A DNA stretch of 64,000 nt from Shewanella sp. MBTL60-007 (GCF_019654915.1 NZ_BPET01000028.1:1-64000); one strand, 5' to 3'; positions 29,433 through 37,183 are shown, numbered from the stretch's first letter. Notes: a model not told the origin generated them from the letters alone. Numbers and translations are program-made.

Positions 29433-30980
29433 TTAAGCTGCAGCTGCGGTTTTGATGCAGAGGTGAGGTAGGTTTGCGCGTGTGAGCGCTTCGGCAAATT
29501 GTGGCGGTACACTGTTACCCACTCGGGCGACTTGGCGCTTTTTGGTGGTTTTACCGTTGTAGTCTTTAATGATGTATTCAGGGTTAAAGCCTTGGCAGGC
29601 AAATAGCTCGTGGGGTTCTAACATGCGCATACCAATATCGATGATCTGATAGGGTTCGCCTTTTATCATCACTAGGCCAAATCGGTCGTTGGTGGTGATA
29701 GTGTGTAGCGGTTGATCACAGGCAACGCCGTCTTGCTCATTGCCATAGTATTTGATGAAAAAAGCTCTGACCTCGCCTAAATGCAAGCCGCCTGCGGTGA
29801 TGGTGTGGGCGGGTTCGCTAGTTGCATGACCTAAATTCGTACCCCGCATTTTTATCATGTGGCTAGTTATTAGGGCATTGTGATCAACGGTTGTGACTGT
29901 TGGCAGTGGATTGCTTAAGCTGTCACCTGGTCCCGAGTAATTGCCGCCGTAATGCTTGCAGATGTTGGCGGCTTTTAGAGTCGGTTGAACTACGGCAAAG
30001 TGACCACCTTTAACCTCGGCGCAAATGGTGCGCAGTGGCTCATTTGCTGGCATGTTGCGTTGGCTGCTGGCGTTGGCGTGTTCGGTGATGAAAGGTGCTA
30101 CATTATTACCAGGTACAATAAAAGGCTGCTGTGCATCGATAACAAATTTCTGTATGCCTTTGGCTATTCGCTTCATGGTGTTTTCAGCCAGTGGCTTTTT
30201 ACGGCCAAAGATTGATTTGCATGGCAGTGACCAATCGATACATTCTGCGGCGGTTCGGTATGGCTGCAGTTCACCATTTTTAACTTGCTCGCTGTCTGGT
30301 GCGCCGTGGGTCGGTTCGGGCCAAACTATCGGCTGGCCGTCACAACGGGCCACCATAAATAAGCGCTTGCGAATAGTTGGCGAACCATAATCACAAGCGC
30401 GCATTTCGCGCCATTCAACTTTATAGCCCAAGCCTTTGATAAGCTGGCTAATGTCGGTTAGGCCTAGCACATCGATGCATTCTGCTAATGCGGGGTGATC
30501 GGCATTAATGCCTGTTGAGAGGATATTAACGAACGCTTTAAAGGTTTCACTCTTGCGTTCTGGGCATGGCTTGGCCGTTTGCGTTTGTTCGCATTCAATT
30601 ACTGGCCCCCACGTTTTAAATTCTTCTACATTTTCTAACATAATCACTTTTGGGCGAGTGAGTAGCGCCCAGCGGATCACCACCCAAGCTAAACCACGAA
30701 TTTGCTTGCTTACTGGCTTGCTGCCCTTGGCTTTACTAAAGTGCTTACAGTCTGGAGAGAACCATGCCAAATCAACGGGTTTACCTGCCGTGGCTTGAAT
30801 GGGGTTAACGTCAAACACTGACTCGCAATAGTGCAAGGTGGTTGGGTGGTTGGCTGAGTGCATGGCAATGGCGTCTTGATCATGGTTGATGGCGATATCA
30901 ACACTGCGGCCTAATGCCCAGCTAATCCCCTCAGAAGCGCCGCCGCCACCTGCAAAGTTATCGACTATTAACCCATTCAT
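29433..30980 (-). CDS. Phage DNA C5-cytosine methyltransferase
   Basis: It transfers a methyl group to cytosine C5. The 515-residue protein has motif I FAGGGGASEG (9-18), a motif IV with catalytic Cys78 in SPDC (replacing the usual PCQ), ENV at 116-118 and motif X VGNSVPP near the C-terminus. The SPxC form is common in phage enzymes. It starts at ATG 30980 with GAGGG upstream and a TAATG overlap with the preceding gene. No restriction endonuclease is next to it, so it likely protects phage DNA or alters regulation. Confidence 0.9.
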   Translation of the reverse strand: MNGLIVDNFAGGGGASEGISWALGRSVDIAINHDQDAIAMHSANHPTTLHYCESVFDVNPIQATAGKPVDLAWFSPDCKHFSKAKGSKPVSKQIRGLAWVVIRWALLTRPKVIMLENVEEFKTWGPVIECEQTQTAKPCPERKSETFKAFVNILSTGINADHPALAECIDVLGLTDISQLIKGLGYKVEWREMRACDYGSPTIRKRLFMVARCDGQPIVWPEPTHGAPDSEQVKNGELQPYRTAAECIDWSLPCKSIFGRKKPLAENTMKRIAKGIQKFVIDAQQPFIVPGNNVAPFITEHANASSQRNMPANEPLRTICAEVKGGHFAVVQPTLKAANICKHYGGNYSGPGDSLSNPLPTVTTVDHNALITSHMIKMRGTNLGHATSEPAHTITAGGLHLGEVRAFFIKYYGNEQDGVACDQPLHTITTNDRFGLVMIKGEPYQIIDIGMRMLEPHELFACQGFNPEYIIKDYNGKTTKKRQVARVGNSVPPQFAEALTRANLPHLCIKTAAAA

Positions 30981-31252
30981 TATGATTCCCTCACTAATAC
31001 CGTCGTTACTTTGAAGCGGCCGCGACCAGGTGTTGTGCGTGAGTAAAACATTGTTGCAGGCTCGCCACACTCATCGATACCTACGCCCCAAAAAGCATAT
31101 TCGTGTTTAATTGATACAGTTTGCAGATCACCACCAAAAGCTTGATCAATGGCTATCTGGGCTTGTTCAAGCTTCACCCACCCTTTTACGAATTGCTCTT
31201 TTGGATCATCTAAGTGCAATGCTATATGTTCACCATCTTGATATTTACTCAT
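30980..31252 (-). CDS. Unknown small phage protein
   Basis: A 90-residue protein with no recognised motif. The gene overlaps its neighbours on both sides by 1-4 bp, so it is a true member of the early operon. It lies between the two methyltransferase genes. Confidence 0.6.
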   Translation of the reverse strand: MSKYQDGEHIALHLDDPKEQFVKGWVKLEQAQIAIDQAFGGDLQTVSIKHEYAFWGVGIDECGEPATMFYSRTTPGRGRFKVTTVLVRES

Positions 31253-31479
31253 ACCGCTGCTCCTTGCGTTCTCAGTTTTGTTTCGGCGTCTAGGGCAAAT
31301 GCCTCGGCGTCAGTTTGGTTAAAGTGGCAAAGCTCGGTGGCGTTGCGACTGTGCGATATTCCCCACCCGTGATAGTTGTCTGGTGTATAGGTGATCTGCA
31401 CCTGCTTTTTATCGTGATGGATTGAGGCGAACGGTGCTGATAAACAGACCTTGCCTTTCGGGGTAGTGAAAGTGTTCAT
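31249..31479 (-). CDS. Unknown small phage protein
   Basis: A 76-residue protein starting at ATG 31479, whose ATGA overlaps the stop of the adenine methyltransferase gene; a start at 31503 is less likely. The sequence is rich in Thr, His and Asn and has no motif I know. Confidence 0.6.
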   Translation of the reverse strand: MNTFTTPKGKVCLSAPFASIHHDKKQVQITYTPDNYHGWGISHSRNATELCHFNQTDAEAFALDAETKLRTQGAAV

Positions 31480-32756
31480 GCCACGTCTCCCATAGGTTCG
31501 CACTTTTCGAGCCTAGCGGTTAACTCGGCTAATACGGCATCATGTGCTGTTTGCTCTAGCAGTAAGGTATTGGCGAGGGCGCAAAGAACAGTCCAGCGGT
31601 GATTATTGATTTTGTCTGGTTGGGCTTGGAAAGCCTTATCGACTAAATCAAACACCTCGCTAGGCCAAACTGATTTGGTTTGTTGATCGCTAGCGGGTGA
31701 TTCGTCACTGGTTGCCTGTGCTGATTCCACTGTTTTCTCTGCTGACTGTGGTTGATTACGGGCTATCTGCTCCTCTATATCGATTTGCTGGCCTGCACTG
31801 TTCTCTAGCTCATCAGGCGTCATTAATTCCTCTATTCTAGCCAATAGGCTTTGGGTAACTTCTGCTTCACTGTCGCCATTTAATAAGCAGTAATTGGCGT
31901 ATGACTCAAATTCGCTTTGATGGGCTTTGTCTACCTCGTTAATGCGGTCGGTATCTGCGATTCGGCTTGGGCCATTTCGGTATTGTGACCAGGCATTCAT
32001 TGAGCAGCGCGTAATGGTACTCGCGGAGGCGATGGGCGTGGTGGGGGATTGGTTAGGCTCTTGATCTAATTGTTGTGCTAGTTCTTGAACAGTCTCTTGC
32101 TGTGAGGCTGGTTGCAGCTTGTGCGCTGCAGCGTTAACCATATCAAGCATGGTTTGACCGTCTTGCAGTAGATCATCGCGGTTGATGTAACCCATACGCT
32201 CGCCTTTCCACTCTTTATCAAATACGGCGATGGCACAGGCAAAACCAGCACTTGAGGCCTCTTGTTTTTTATTAGCCGGTTTAAACCAAGCGGGTAGATC
32301 AAAGCTGATACGGCCACGAATAAAGCAAACGTGGTCGGCATCTTCGGGCCACCACACTTCTGAGGTGGCAGACTTAATCACGTAAACCATCTTGGCGCCT
32401 TTATCGCGTTCAATCATGGTTTTCTCAATGATGCTGCGCATACCTGTGACGGCTTGACCATCTTCGATACAGGCGCGTGAATAGGGCGGGTTGGCATAGG
32501 CTTTGCCACCTTTTAGATCGGCAGTCCAATCTTGAGTGAGGGCGTTATCTTCTACTGTGTAGAAGTTGGGGCATTTGTTGTTGCTGCCATCGGTAAACAG
32601 GTCGAGTACAAAGGGGCCAAACTTGGCGAACACGCCCCAGAAAAGCGCAGGCGGGGTTTGCCATTGGTCGCCCACTTCTTTGAGTAGGTGCTTTGATTGC
32701 TGCTTTAATTCAGTTAGCTTTTGCGCATAGCTGATGGGGGTTGGTTTATCTGTCAT
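31476..32756 (-). CDS. Phage DNA N6-adenine methyltransferase (Dam-like)
   Basis: The N-terminal part (about 25-190) is the phage Dam family: QWQTPPALFWGVFAKFG, a DLFTDG segment and the catalytic NPPY at 89-92. The 426-residue length is about twice the usual size. The extra C-terminal region (about 215-426) is Gln/Glu-rich with helical segments and contains an internal linker; I do not recognise it. No partner nuclease is visible. It is transcribed with the cytosine methyltransferase. Confidence 0.87.
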   Translation of the reverse strand: MTDKPTPISYAQKLTELKQQSKHLLKEVGDQWQTPPALFWGVFAKFGPFVLDLFTDGSNNKCPNFYTVEDNALTQDWTADLKGGKAYANPPYSRACIEDGQAVTGMRSIIEKTMIERDKGAKMVYVIKSATSEVWWPEDADHVCFIRGRISFDLPAWFKPANKKQEASSAGFACAIAVFDKEWKGERMGYINRDDLLQDGQTMLDMVNAAAHKLQPASQQETVQELAQQLDQEPNQSPTTPIASASTITRCSMNAWSQYRNGPSRIADTDRINEVDKAHQSEFESYANYCLLNGDSEAEVTQSLLARIEELMTPDELENSAGQQIDIEEQIARNQPQSAEKTVESAQATSDESPASDQQTKSVWPSEVFDLVDKAFQAQPDKINNHRWTVLCALANTLLLEQTAHDAVLAELTARLEKCEPMGDVA

Positions 32757-32767
32757 GGTGCTGCTCC

Positions 32768-33070
32768 TTAGCTTGCGCTTACTGTTTTGTTATCGCTTAA
32801 CTGATTTGAATTGCTGCTATAGCCAAACCTTGCCCAATCCAGCTCTTTAACCTTTTCGATATTACTCGCCACTTGTTCGAGGCGTTCTTGGGCTCTGACT
32901 AGGTTTGAAACTTCGATACCAAAGCGAGCGGCGGCGCGTTCAACTGGCAGGCCATTAACGTAATGCTCAATCAAGGCGTTTTTTTGTGGCTCTGAGTTCA
33001 TCTTGGTGAACTCGTTGATCAGCAGCTGCATGCGCTCTAATGATTCGTGGCCTGGTAGTAGGTAGTTCAT
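32768..33070 (-). CDS. PapB/KorA-like HTH regulator
   Basis: A 100-residue protein with a helix-turn-helix at about 42-70 (GLPVERAAARFGIEVSNLVR) resembling the PapB/TrfB(KorA) group. It overlaps the upstream gene by 4 bp (ATGA). Its role in the early operon is unknown but probably regulatory. Confidence 0.55.
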   Translation of the reverse strand: MNYLLPGHESLERMQLLINEFTKMNSEPQKNALIEHYVNGLPVERAAARFGIEVSNLVRAQERLEQVASNIEKVKELDWARFGYSSNSNQLSDNKTVSAS

Positions 33071-33600
33071 GCTTTGCTCTCATCAATAATGTCGAGTAAG
33101 GCCACTTCTTTACGTAAGTCTGCAGCGGCCTCTTGCCCATAACCCCAAATATCACCGTTCTCAGGGTTGAAGCGCGTTGGTGCTATCCATGCGAGCGGTA
33201 TTTTGTGACCTTTAGTGATGTAGTTGCGCATACAGCAAACGAGGTCGCGCAATGTGCCACCATTGCTAAAGCCGCTCCAGCGCCCTTGATAATGGGTATA
33301 GATTCGGCGTTTGGTGTAACTGTCTACAAACCAAACTTTGCCTTTGGCATCTACCTCTATCGTTGAAACTTCGCCTTTATAGTCAAAAAACTTACGGCCA
33401 TGACTTGATATTGCTTTAATAAGTGCGTTTGCTTGTTCAGCTCGCTCGGATTTAACGGGGTTCGGTAAATCGTAAAAAGAATCACAATTGCAGCGTGGGC
33501 AAATGGCTGTTTTCATAAAACCATCATCACGGCGATGTGCTGTTGAAAAAGTTCCTGTCCATCGGCATTGGCGTTTACTACATTCAATTCTTTGGCTCAT
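33067..33600 (-). CDS. Phage protein with N-terminal zinc-finger-like cysteines
   Basis: A 177-residue protein with cysteines at Cys7 and Cys12 and a CPRCNC motif near residues 34-39 that could bind zinc. The remaining sequence, including WFVDSYTKRRIYTHY and WSGFSNGGTLRDLV, is unfamiliar to me. It overlaps both neighbours by 4 bp, so it belongs to the early operon. Confidence 0.6.
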   Translation of the reverse strand: MSQRIECSKRQCRWTGTFSTAHRRDDGFMKTAICPRCNCDSFYDLPNPVKSERAEQANALIKAISSHGRKFFDYKGEVSTIEVDAKGKVWFVDSYTKRRIYTHYQGRWSGFSNGGTLRDLVCCMRNYITKGHKIPLAWIAPTRFNPENGDIWGYGQEAAADLRKEVALLDIIDESKA

Positions 33601-34127
33601 GCTGCGTCCTTGTCTGTTTTGCTGTTAATGTAGAGTTTTAGGCCTTGCTGCACGTTGTCGATGATGCGGCAAAGGTATTGATAATCTGGGTTTGGCTTTT
33701 GCGGAATGCTGTACCACCAATCAGGGCCAAACACTCGCGATGCTAGAGCGTGATCAGGCTGCTCAAGTTCAAAATGTTCGGCGTCATTGAATAGTTCTCT
33801 GGCTTCGACTTTAGTAAATTCCCCTTGTTTTCTGCTACTGACTATCTCTTTGCGCAGCTTGGCGGCAAATTCTTCTGAATCACAATCAATGTCACTTTTT
33901 ATTGTGCTGAGGTTTGTGGCGGCATAGTGATGATTGATTCGAATAAAGAACTGCTCTATTGAGTCACCACTCATGGCCCCCCAGTAGCTTGACCAACTTT
34001 CGCCATAACACTCGATGATGATTTTCCCCTTACCTGGTGCATAGTTTTCTAAAATCACTGTTACAGGGTCTAAGCCCTCTATCTCGGTAAGAGTCAATTT
34101 GGTGACTGAGCTTTGTTCTATTTTCAT
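33597..34127 (-). CDS. Unknown phage protein
   Basis: A 176-residue acidic protein starting at ATG 34127 (MKIEQSSVTKLTLTEIEG), with CAGGA upstream; an earlier in-frame start would overlap the next gene. It contains YGESWSSYWGAMSG and WWYSIPQKPNPDYQYLCR. Such proteins recur in phage early operons, but I know no function. Confidence 0.6.
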   Translation of the reverse strand: MKIEQSSVTKLTLTEIEGLDPVTVILENYAPGKGKIIIECYGESWSSYWGAMSGDSIEQFFIRINHHYAATNLSTIKSDIDCDSEEFAAKLRKEIVSSRKQGEFTKVEARELFNDAEHFELEQPDHALASRVFGPDWWYSIPQKPNPDYQYLCRIIDNVQQGLKLYINSKTDKDAA

Positions 34128-34132
34128 GGCGA

Positions 34133-34468
34133 TTATCCTGTGTAAACTTCCCAACTCATCTGTGGCTTTTTGGTTTTTGGGTTCAACTTCCCTGTTGGTT
34201 TCCTATATCGGATCTGCAGGTGCTTATGCTGCTCTTGGGTATTGGCGAGTTCGATAAACTCAGCGCAAAGGTTAGGTGTTGATAAAGAGTGACTGAGGCG
34301 CTGCGGCTTCATCTTGTTAAAATTGGCCTGAGTTTGCTCTTTAACCTGTTTCTCGTATTCTTCTTGAGAAAGTTCGCGCCTGTTATCGCCAGAGCCCTCA
34401 TAAGTGAGCACTTTCTTTAAGGCCGCTTTTCTTGCAATACTCATGTTTACGCCATAGACAAAAAACAT
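34133..34468 (-). CDS. Unknown basic phage protein
   Basis: A 111-residue Lys/Gln-rich protein with no known motif. The start at 34468 follows GGGGGAG closely; ATG 34444 is an alternative. It is in the middle of the leftward early operon. Confidence 0.55.
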   Translation of the reverse strand: MFFVYGVNMSIARKAALKKVLTYEGSGDNRRELSQEEYEKQVKEQTQANFNKMKPQRLSHSLSTPNLCAEFIELANTQEQHKHLQIRYRKPTGKLNPKTKKPQMSWEVYTG

Positions 34469-34477
34469 AACTCCCCC

Positions 34478-34729
34478 TTATGCCGCGCAGATCAGGTCTT
34501 GCTTGGCAATATCGCGCTGTTTATCGAGGTGATCGGCTAAATCACTTACATGAACCACCCAAGGTGCTTTATTGCTGTTGCTGGTGCGAAACGCTGCAAT
34601 TGGCAAGCGGCCTGATTTGGCGTAGTTAAGTGCGGTTCGAGTTTCAAGCCCCAAGAACTCCTTGCAGATATCTTCTAGTGGAATAACCGCTTTATTAAAT
34701 TGAGCCATAAGCAAAAAGGTGGTGTTCAT
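34478..34729 (-). CDS. PrtN-like pyocin-activator family protein
   Basis: An 83-residue protein with FLLMAQFNKAVIPLEDICKE at the start and VHVSDLADHLDKQR near the end, matching the pyocin activator PrtN family. PrtN activates R/F-pyocin genes in Pseudomonas by binding P boxes. In this early operon it could be an activator of late or early phage genes, which is an inference. Confidence 0.75.
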   Translation of the reverse strand: MNTTFLLMAQFNKAVIPLEDICKEFLGLETRTALNYAKSGRLPIAAFRTSNSNKAPWVVHVSDLADHLDKQRDIAKQDLICAA

Positions 34730-34732
34730 GGG

Positions 34733-34981
34733 CTAGCCCTCTTGGTGCTGTAGCTGCAGTGCTACAAGCTGATTTGCTACTTGGTGATCACGCATCACTT
34801 TTTGTTTAGCCTGTTCACACTGACTAATTAGTCGTTCAAATGTGCTGCGTTCGTGAGGCCAGCGTTCTATGGCTTGCTGGTGAATTTCTATTTGTGAATC
34901 AAACCAGTTAATAAAAGGCTTGATGCTTACACTGGCTTTTAGTAGGGCGTGATATTGCCTAAGTTGTTCGAGTGAATTCAT
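34733..34981 (-). CDS. Unknown small helical phage protein
   Basis: An 82-residue protein rich in Gln, Leu and His, predicted helical, with GGGAGGT just before the ATG. It is three bases away from the PrtN-like gene. No function can be proposed. Confidence 0.55.
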   Translation of the reverse strand: MNSLEQLRQYHALLKASVSIKPFINWFDSQIEIHQQAIERWPHERSTFERLISQCEQAKQKVMRDHQVANQLVALQLQHQEG

Positions 34982-35010
34982 ATTTACCTCCCTTTTCGAC
35001 TACTGTATAT

Positions 35011-35319
35011 TCAGACAGTAATTAGCTTAGCCACATTAGTTTCAGTGTTGCGATAAAGCCTTATTGATGATGTTGCCTCATCAACGCGCAGGCTAAATGA
35101 TTGCCCAAGTTCACCTGCTCTAATGCAGTAGGTTTTAATGAATAGCTGTGATGGCTGGGTGTACTGCAAGTAGCGCTCTAGCTTTGCTAGGCGGTTATTC
35201 ACTCTAGGGCAGCTCATTGGGTCTTTATGCTGACTTAGTAAGCAGGCAAAGCGGATTGCTATGAGTAGCCTAAATTCGATGTTTTCTTTCTTTGTTCGTG
35301 GGGTTGTTGTAAGTACCAT
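35011..35319 (-). CDS. First gene of leftward early operon, unknown
   Basis: A 102-residue basic protein starting at ATG 35319 with GAGG nine bases upstream. Its leader contains the repressor operators at 35342-35409, so it is the first gene read leftwards from the presumed PL. By position it corresponds to lambda N, but I see no arginine-rich N-like motif at the start. Confidence 0.55.
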   Translation of the reverse strand: MVLTTTPRTKKENIEFRLLIAIRFACLLSQHKDPMSCPRVNNRLAKLERYLQYTQPSQLFIKTYCIRAGELGQSFSLRVDEATSSIRLYRNTETNVAKLITV

Positions 35320-35341
35320 TTTGATTGCCTCTTTAATCTCT

Positions 35342-35409
35342 ACAAGTAAAACTTGTATTACAAGATACAAGTTAAAATGGAAAAAGCAAGAAAAACTTGT
35401 ATAAGTTTT
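35342..35409. promoter_or_regulatory. Left operator region (OL-like)
   Basis: A perfect palindrome ACAAGT-AAA-ACTTGT lies at 35342-35356. A half site ACAAGT follows at 35367-35372. A second palindrome AAAACTT-GTAT-AAGTTTT lies at 35392-35409. The first has the same arms and spacing as the operator next to the repressor gene (37166-37180). The region lies just upstream of the leftward early operon, so this is probably OL/PL. Confidence 0.75.
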
Positions 35410-35595
35410 GGTTTTTTGATTAATATAGGTGCTGGCAAAGTAAGCCGATTTATTCGGAGAATATTTTGCTTGGGTCTTAAGGTGGCAGGTTGTGAAAGCG
35501 TTACAGTTTGTTACTTTTTATCATGTTTTGCTGTTTTACTCATTTACATTGGTAGTATTGCCAGTGCCAATTTACTTAATAGATGGATGTTAGTT

Positions 35596-35751
35596 ATGAG
35601 TGATAAAAACCAGTTAGTTGAACAAGAAGATATTGAAGCAAAGAACGGCGGCGGAAAGGAGCCGCCAGCGGTGGATACTCAAAATGGTGGTGGAAAGGAG
35701 CCGCCAGCGGTGGATACTCAAAATGGTGGCGGCAAGGAACCGCCTCTTTAA
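35596..35751 (+). CDS. Short peptide with 13-residue repeats
   Basis: From ATG 35596 a 51-residue hydrophilic peptide is encoded: a 16-residue acidic head, then two full copies of NGGGKEPPAVDTQ and a third that ends NGGGKEPPL. An alternative start at ATG 35377 would add a 73-residue N-terminal part with one membrane segment (VTVCYFLSCFAVLLIYIG), giving 124 residues. Neither start has a strong ribosome site. It is rightward, between the left operators and the repressor, and has no homologue I recognise. Confidence 0.5.
   Translation: MSDKNQLVEQEDIEAKNGGGKEPPAVDTQNGGGKEPPAVDTQNGGGKEPPL
35644..35746 (+). repeat. 39-bp in-frame tandem repeat, 2.6 copies
   Basis: The unit is 39 bp (13 codons): 35644-35682, 35683-35721 and a partial copy from 35722. 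The first two copies differ at only three bases, all silent except Asn codon choice, so the duplication is recent. Confidence 0.95.
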
Positions 35752-35801
35752 ATAGAACTTAGTAAATAGCGGGGGTGCGAATCCTCGCTATTGAGGTGTA
35801 T

Positions 35802-36278
35802 ATGGATATTTTCTTAAGCAAGTTAGAGATTGCCACTATGGTTGTCTTGCTAGTGTTTGCAGTATTAAACATTACGCAGTTTAGTAAGCCGTCATCGACA
35901 GGTATTGCCGCTTGGGGGGTGCTGTTTGTTCTGCTGATCAGTATTTTTATCAGTGATAGATTGATCAACGAGCTGGCTGATTACAGTGTGGGATTTACTC
36001 GCCTGGTGTGGTACTTCGGTTTCGCAGCGGTTGATCTACTTGCGATAATGGCTATTTATAAATTGCATATAAAGCTGTCTGTTGAGTTTGATAAGGTGGC
36101 GGTGTTTTGCGTTAGGATGCTGCAACTATTGGCGATTATTCAAGTTGTGCGATTTTTTGATCGGCATGTTCTTGATGTGCTTGGAAGTATCTACCAGGTG
36201 GCTATTCCATCTATTAATGCCATTATGGTTATTGTTGTCGCGTCAGCCACAGCAGTTAGTTTAAGTAAAAAGAATTAA
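35802..36278 (+). CDS. Multi-pass membrane protein in immunity region
   Basis: A 158-residue protein with about five hydrophobic helices (roughly 8-25, 33-52, 65-85, 95-115 and 135-153). It starts at ATG 35802, five bases after GAGG. A hairpin AATAGCG/CGCTATT at 35765-35792 sits just before the ribosome site. No family is recognised. Its place between OL and the repressor corresponds to lambda rexAB, so a superinfection-exclusion role is plausible but only inferred. Confidence 0.65.
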   Translation: MDIFLSKLEIATMVVLLVFAVLNITQFSKPSSTGIAAWGVLFVLLISIFISDRLINELADYSVGFTRLVWYFGFAAVDLLAIMAIYKLHIKLSVEFDKVAVFCVRMLQLLAIIQVVRFFDRHVLDVLGSIYQVAIPSINAIMVIVVASATAVSLSKKN

Positions 36279-36294
36279 AGCAAAAGGATTTGGA

Positions 36295-36612
36295 ATGAAT
36301 TATTTATATTGTTTGGTCGCTATCTGTTTAGCCATCGTCTTTATTTATTATTTTTGGGCGACAGACTCTGCGTTTAATAAGGCTGCTAGTGTTGCTAAGT
36401 TAAAGTCGGATGCTGAGTCTGAAATGGGCTCTGCATTTATCAAATTAGCGATGGAGCAATATCAGTTTAGGCAGCTGAGCATTGAGCAGCAAACCCCTGC
36501 AGAACTGCAGGCATTAATTGATAACCAAGATTTGTTGTGTGAACAGTTACTGGAAAGGCTCGAAGAAATAGAACAAGAACAGCCGAACGTGACAGCTTTT
36601 AAATTAATTTAG
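36295..36612 (+). CDS. Single-pass membrane protein with coiled coil
   Basis: A 105-residue protein with one N-terminal membrane helix (about 3-21) and an acidic, Gln/Glu-rich C-terminal region likely to form a coiled coil. It starts 16 bp after the five-helix protein with AAAGGA upstream, so the two are one operon and may form a complex. A strong bidirectional terminator follows. Confidence 0.62.
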   Translation: MNYLYCLVAICLAIVFIYYFWATDSAFNKAASVAKLKSDAESEMGSAFIKLAMEQYQFRQLSIEQQTPAELQALIDNQDLLCEQLLERLEEIEQEQPNVTAFKLI

Positions 36613-36619
36613 AGAATAA

Positions 36620-36648
36620 AAAAAGTGCCAATAAAGGCACTTTTTTTT
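36620..36648. terminator. Bidirectional terminator between cargo genes and repressor
   Basis: A stem AAAAAGTGCC (36620-36629) pairs with GGCACTTTTT, with a 6-nt AT loop and eight T residues. It ends both the rightward membrane genes and the leftward repressor gene. Confidence 0.92.
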
Positions 36649-36661
36649 GATGTTGTGTTTA

Positions 36662-37129
36662 TTAGCTTTTATCGGCCCGTTGCAGTGGCTCTTGCTCTGT
36701 TTGCTTATCACCGTTTGGCTCTAGGCCATACTGCTCTAAAACTTTTGAATAATACAGATCAGCAAGTATCGCCATTGATACATCAGGCTTAGAAATGTTG
36801 ATCCAGCCCATATTCATGCTGCTTTGAATTGTTTTGGCAAAGGCGTCACACATCTGATGCCTGAACTCATCGGAACGTACCGTTTTAAGAATGTCGTCCA
36901 AGTTCTCTGAGGTGGCCGTTCCCATACCAAACTGAATCCAATTAGGCGTTGTTTTTAGTACGGTAGCTAACTTGCGAACACGAGCAGATCGCGGGGTGGT
37001 TTTACCCGATTCCCACTGCTGCACTGACTGAAAAGAAACACCCATTAAACTACCAAGTTGCTCTTGGCTGAGTTTCTGCTTTTCTCGTGCCGACTTAATT
37101 CGTTGACCAATCAAGATTCTATCTTCCAT
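36662..37129 (-). CDS. CI-like phage repressor without protease domain
   Basis: A 155-residue protein with an N-terminal XRE helix-turn-helix (about 8-62, LSQEQLGSLMGVSFQSVQQW). The C-terminal region (about 75-155) has no S24 Ser/Lys peptidase motif and is too short for one. The gene faces away from cro, and perfect operators lie in its promoter. This makes it the maintenance repressor. Lack of the LexA-like domain means RecA-driven self-cleavage is unlikely to induce it. Confidence 0.85.
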   Translation of the reverse strand: MEDRILIGQRIKSAREKQKLSQEQLGSLMGVSFQSVQQWESGKTTPRSARVRKLATVLKTTPNWIQFGMGTATSENLDDILKTVRSDEFRHQMCDAFAKTIQSSMNMGWINISKPDVSMAILADLYYSKVLEQYGLEPNGDKQTEQEPLQRADKS

Positions 37130-37141
37130 TCGAATAATAGT

Positions 37142-37183
37142 ACAAGTTTAACTTTATTATGCACTACAAGTTTAACTTGTCAA
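37142..37183. promoter_or_regulatory. Right operators and repressor promoter
   Basis: A perfect palindrome ACAAGT-TTA-ACTTGT lies at 37166-37180. A copy with two changes in its last arm lies at 37142-37156. Read leftwards, TTGACA (37178-37183) and TAATAA (37154-37159) form a promoter with an 18-bp spacer for the repressor gene. The operators cover the spacer and the -10, so the repressor should control itself and the opposing cro promoter. Confidence 0.8.

Noticed and set aside
29423-29602. 60-residue extension of the small HTH protein
   Set aside because: It lies inside the methyltransferase gene; ATG 29422 has a strong AAGGAG site.
35761-35795. tRNA-like 3' end (GGGGGTGCGAATCCTCGC)
   Set aside because: It resembles a T arm, but there is no acceptor, D or anticodon arm around it.
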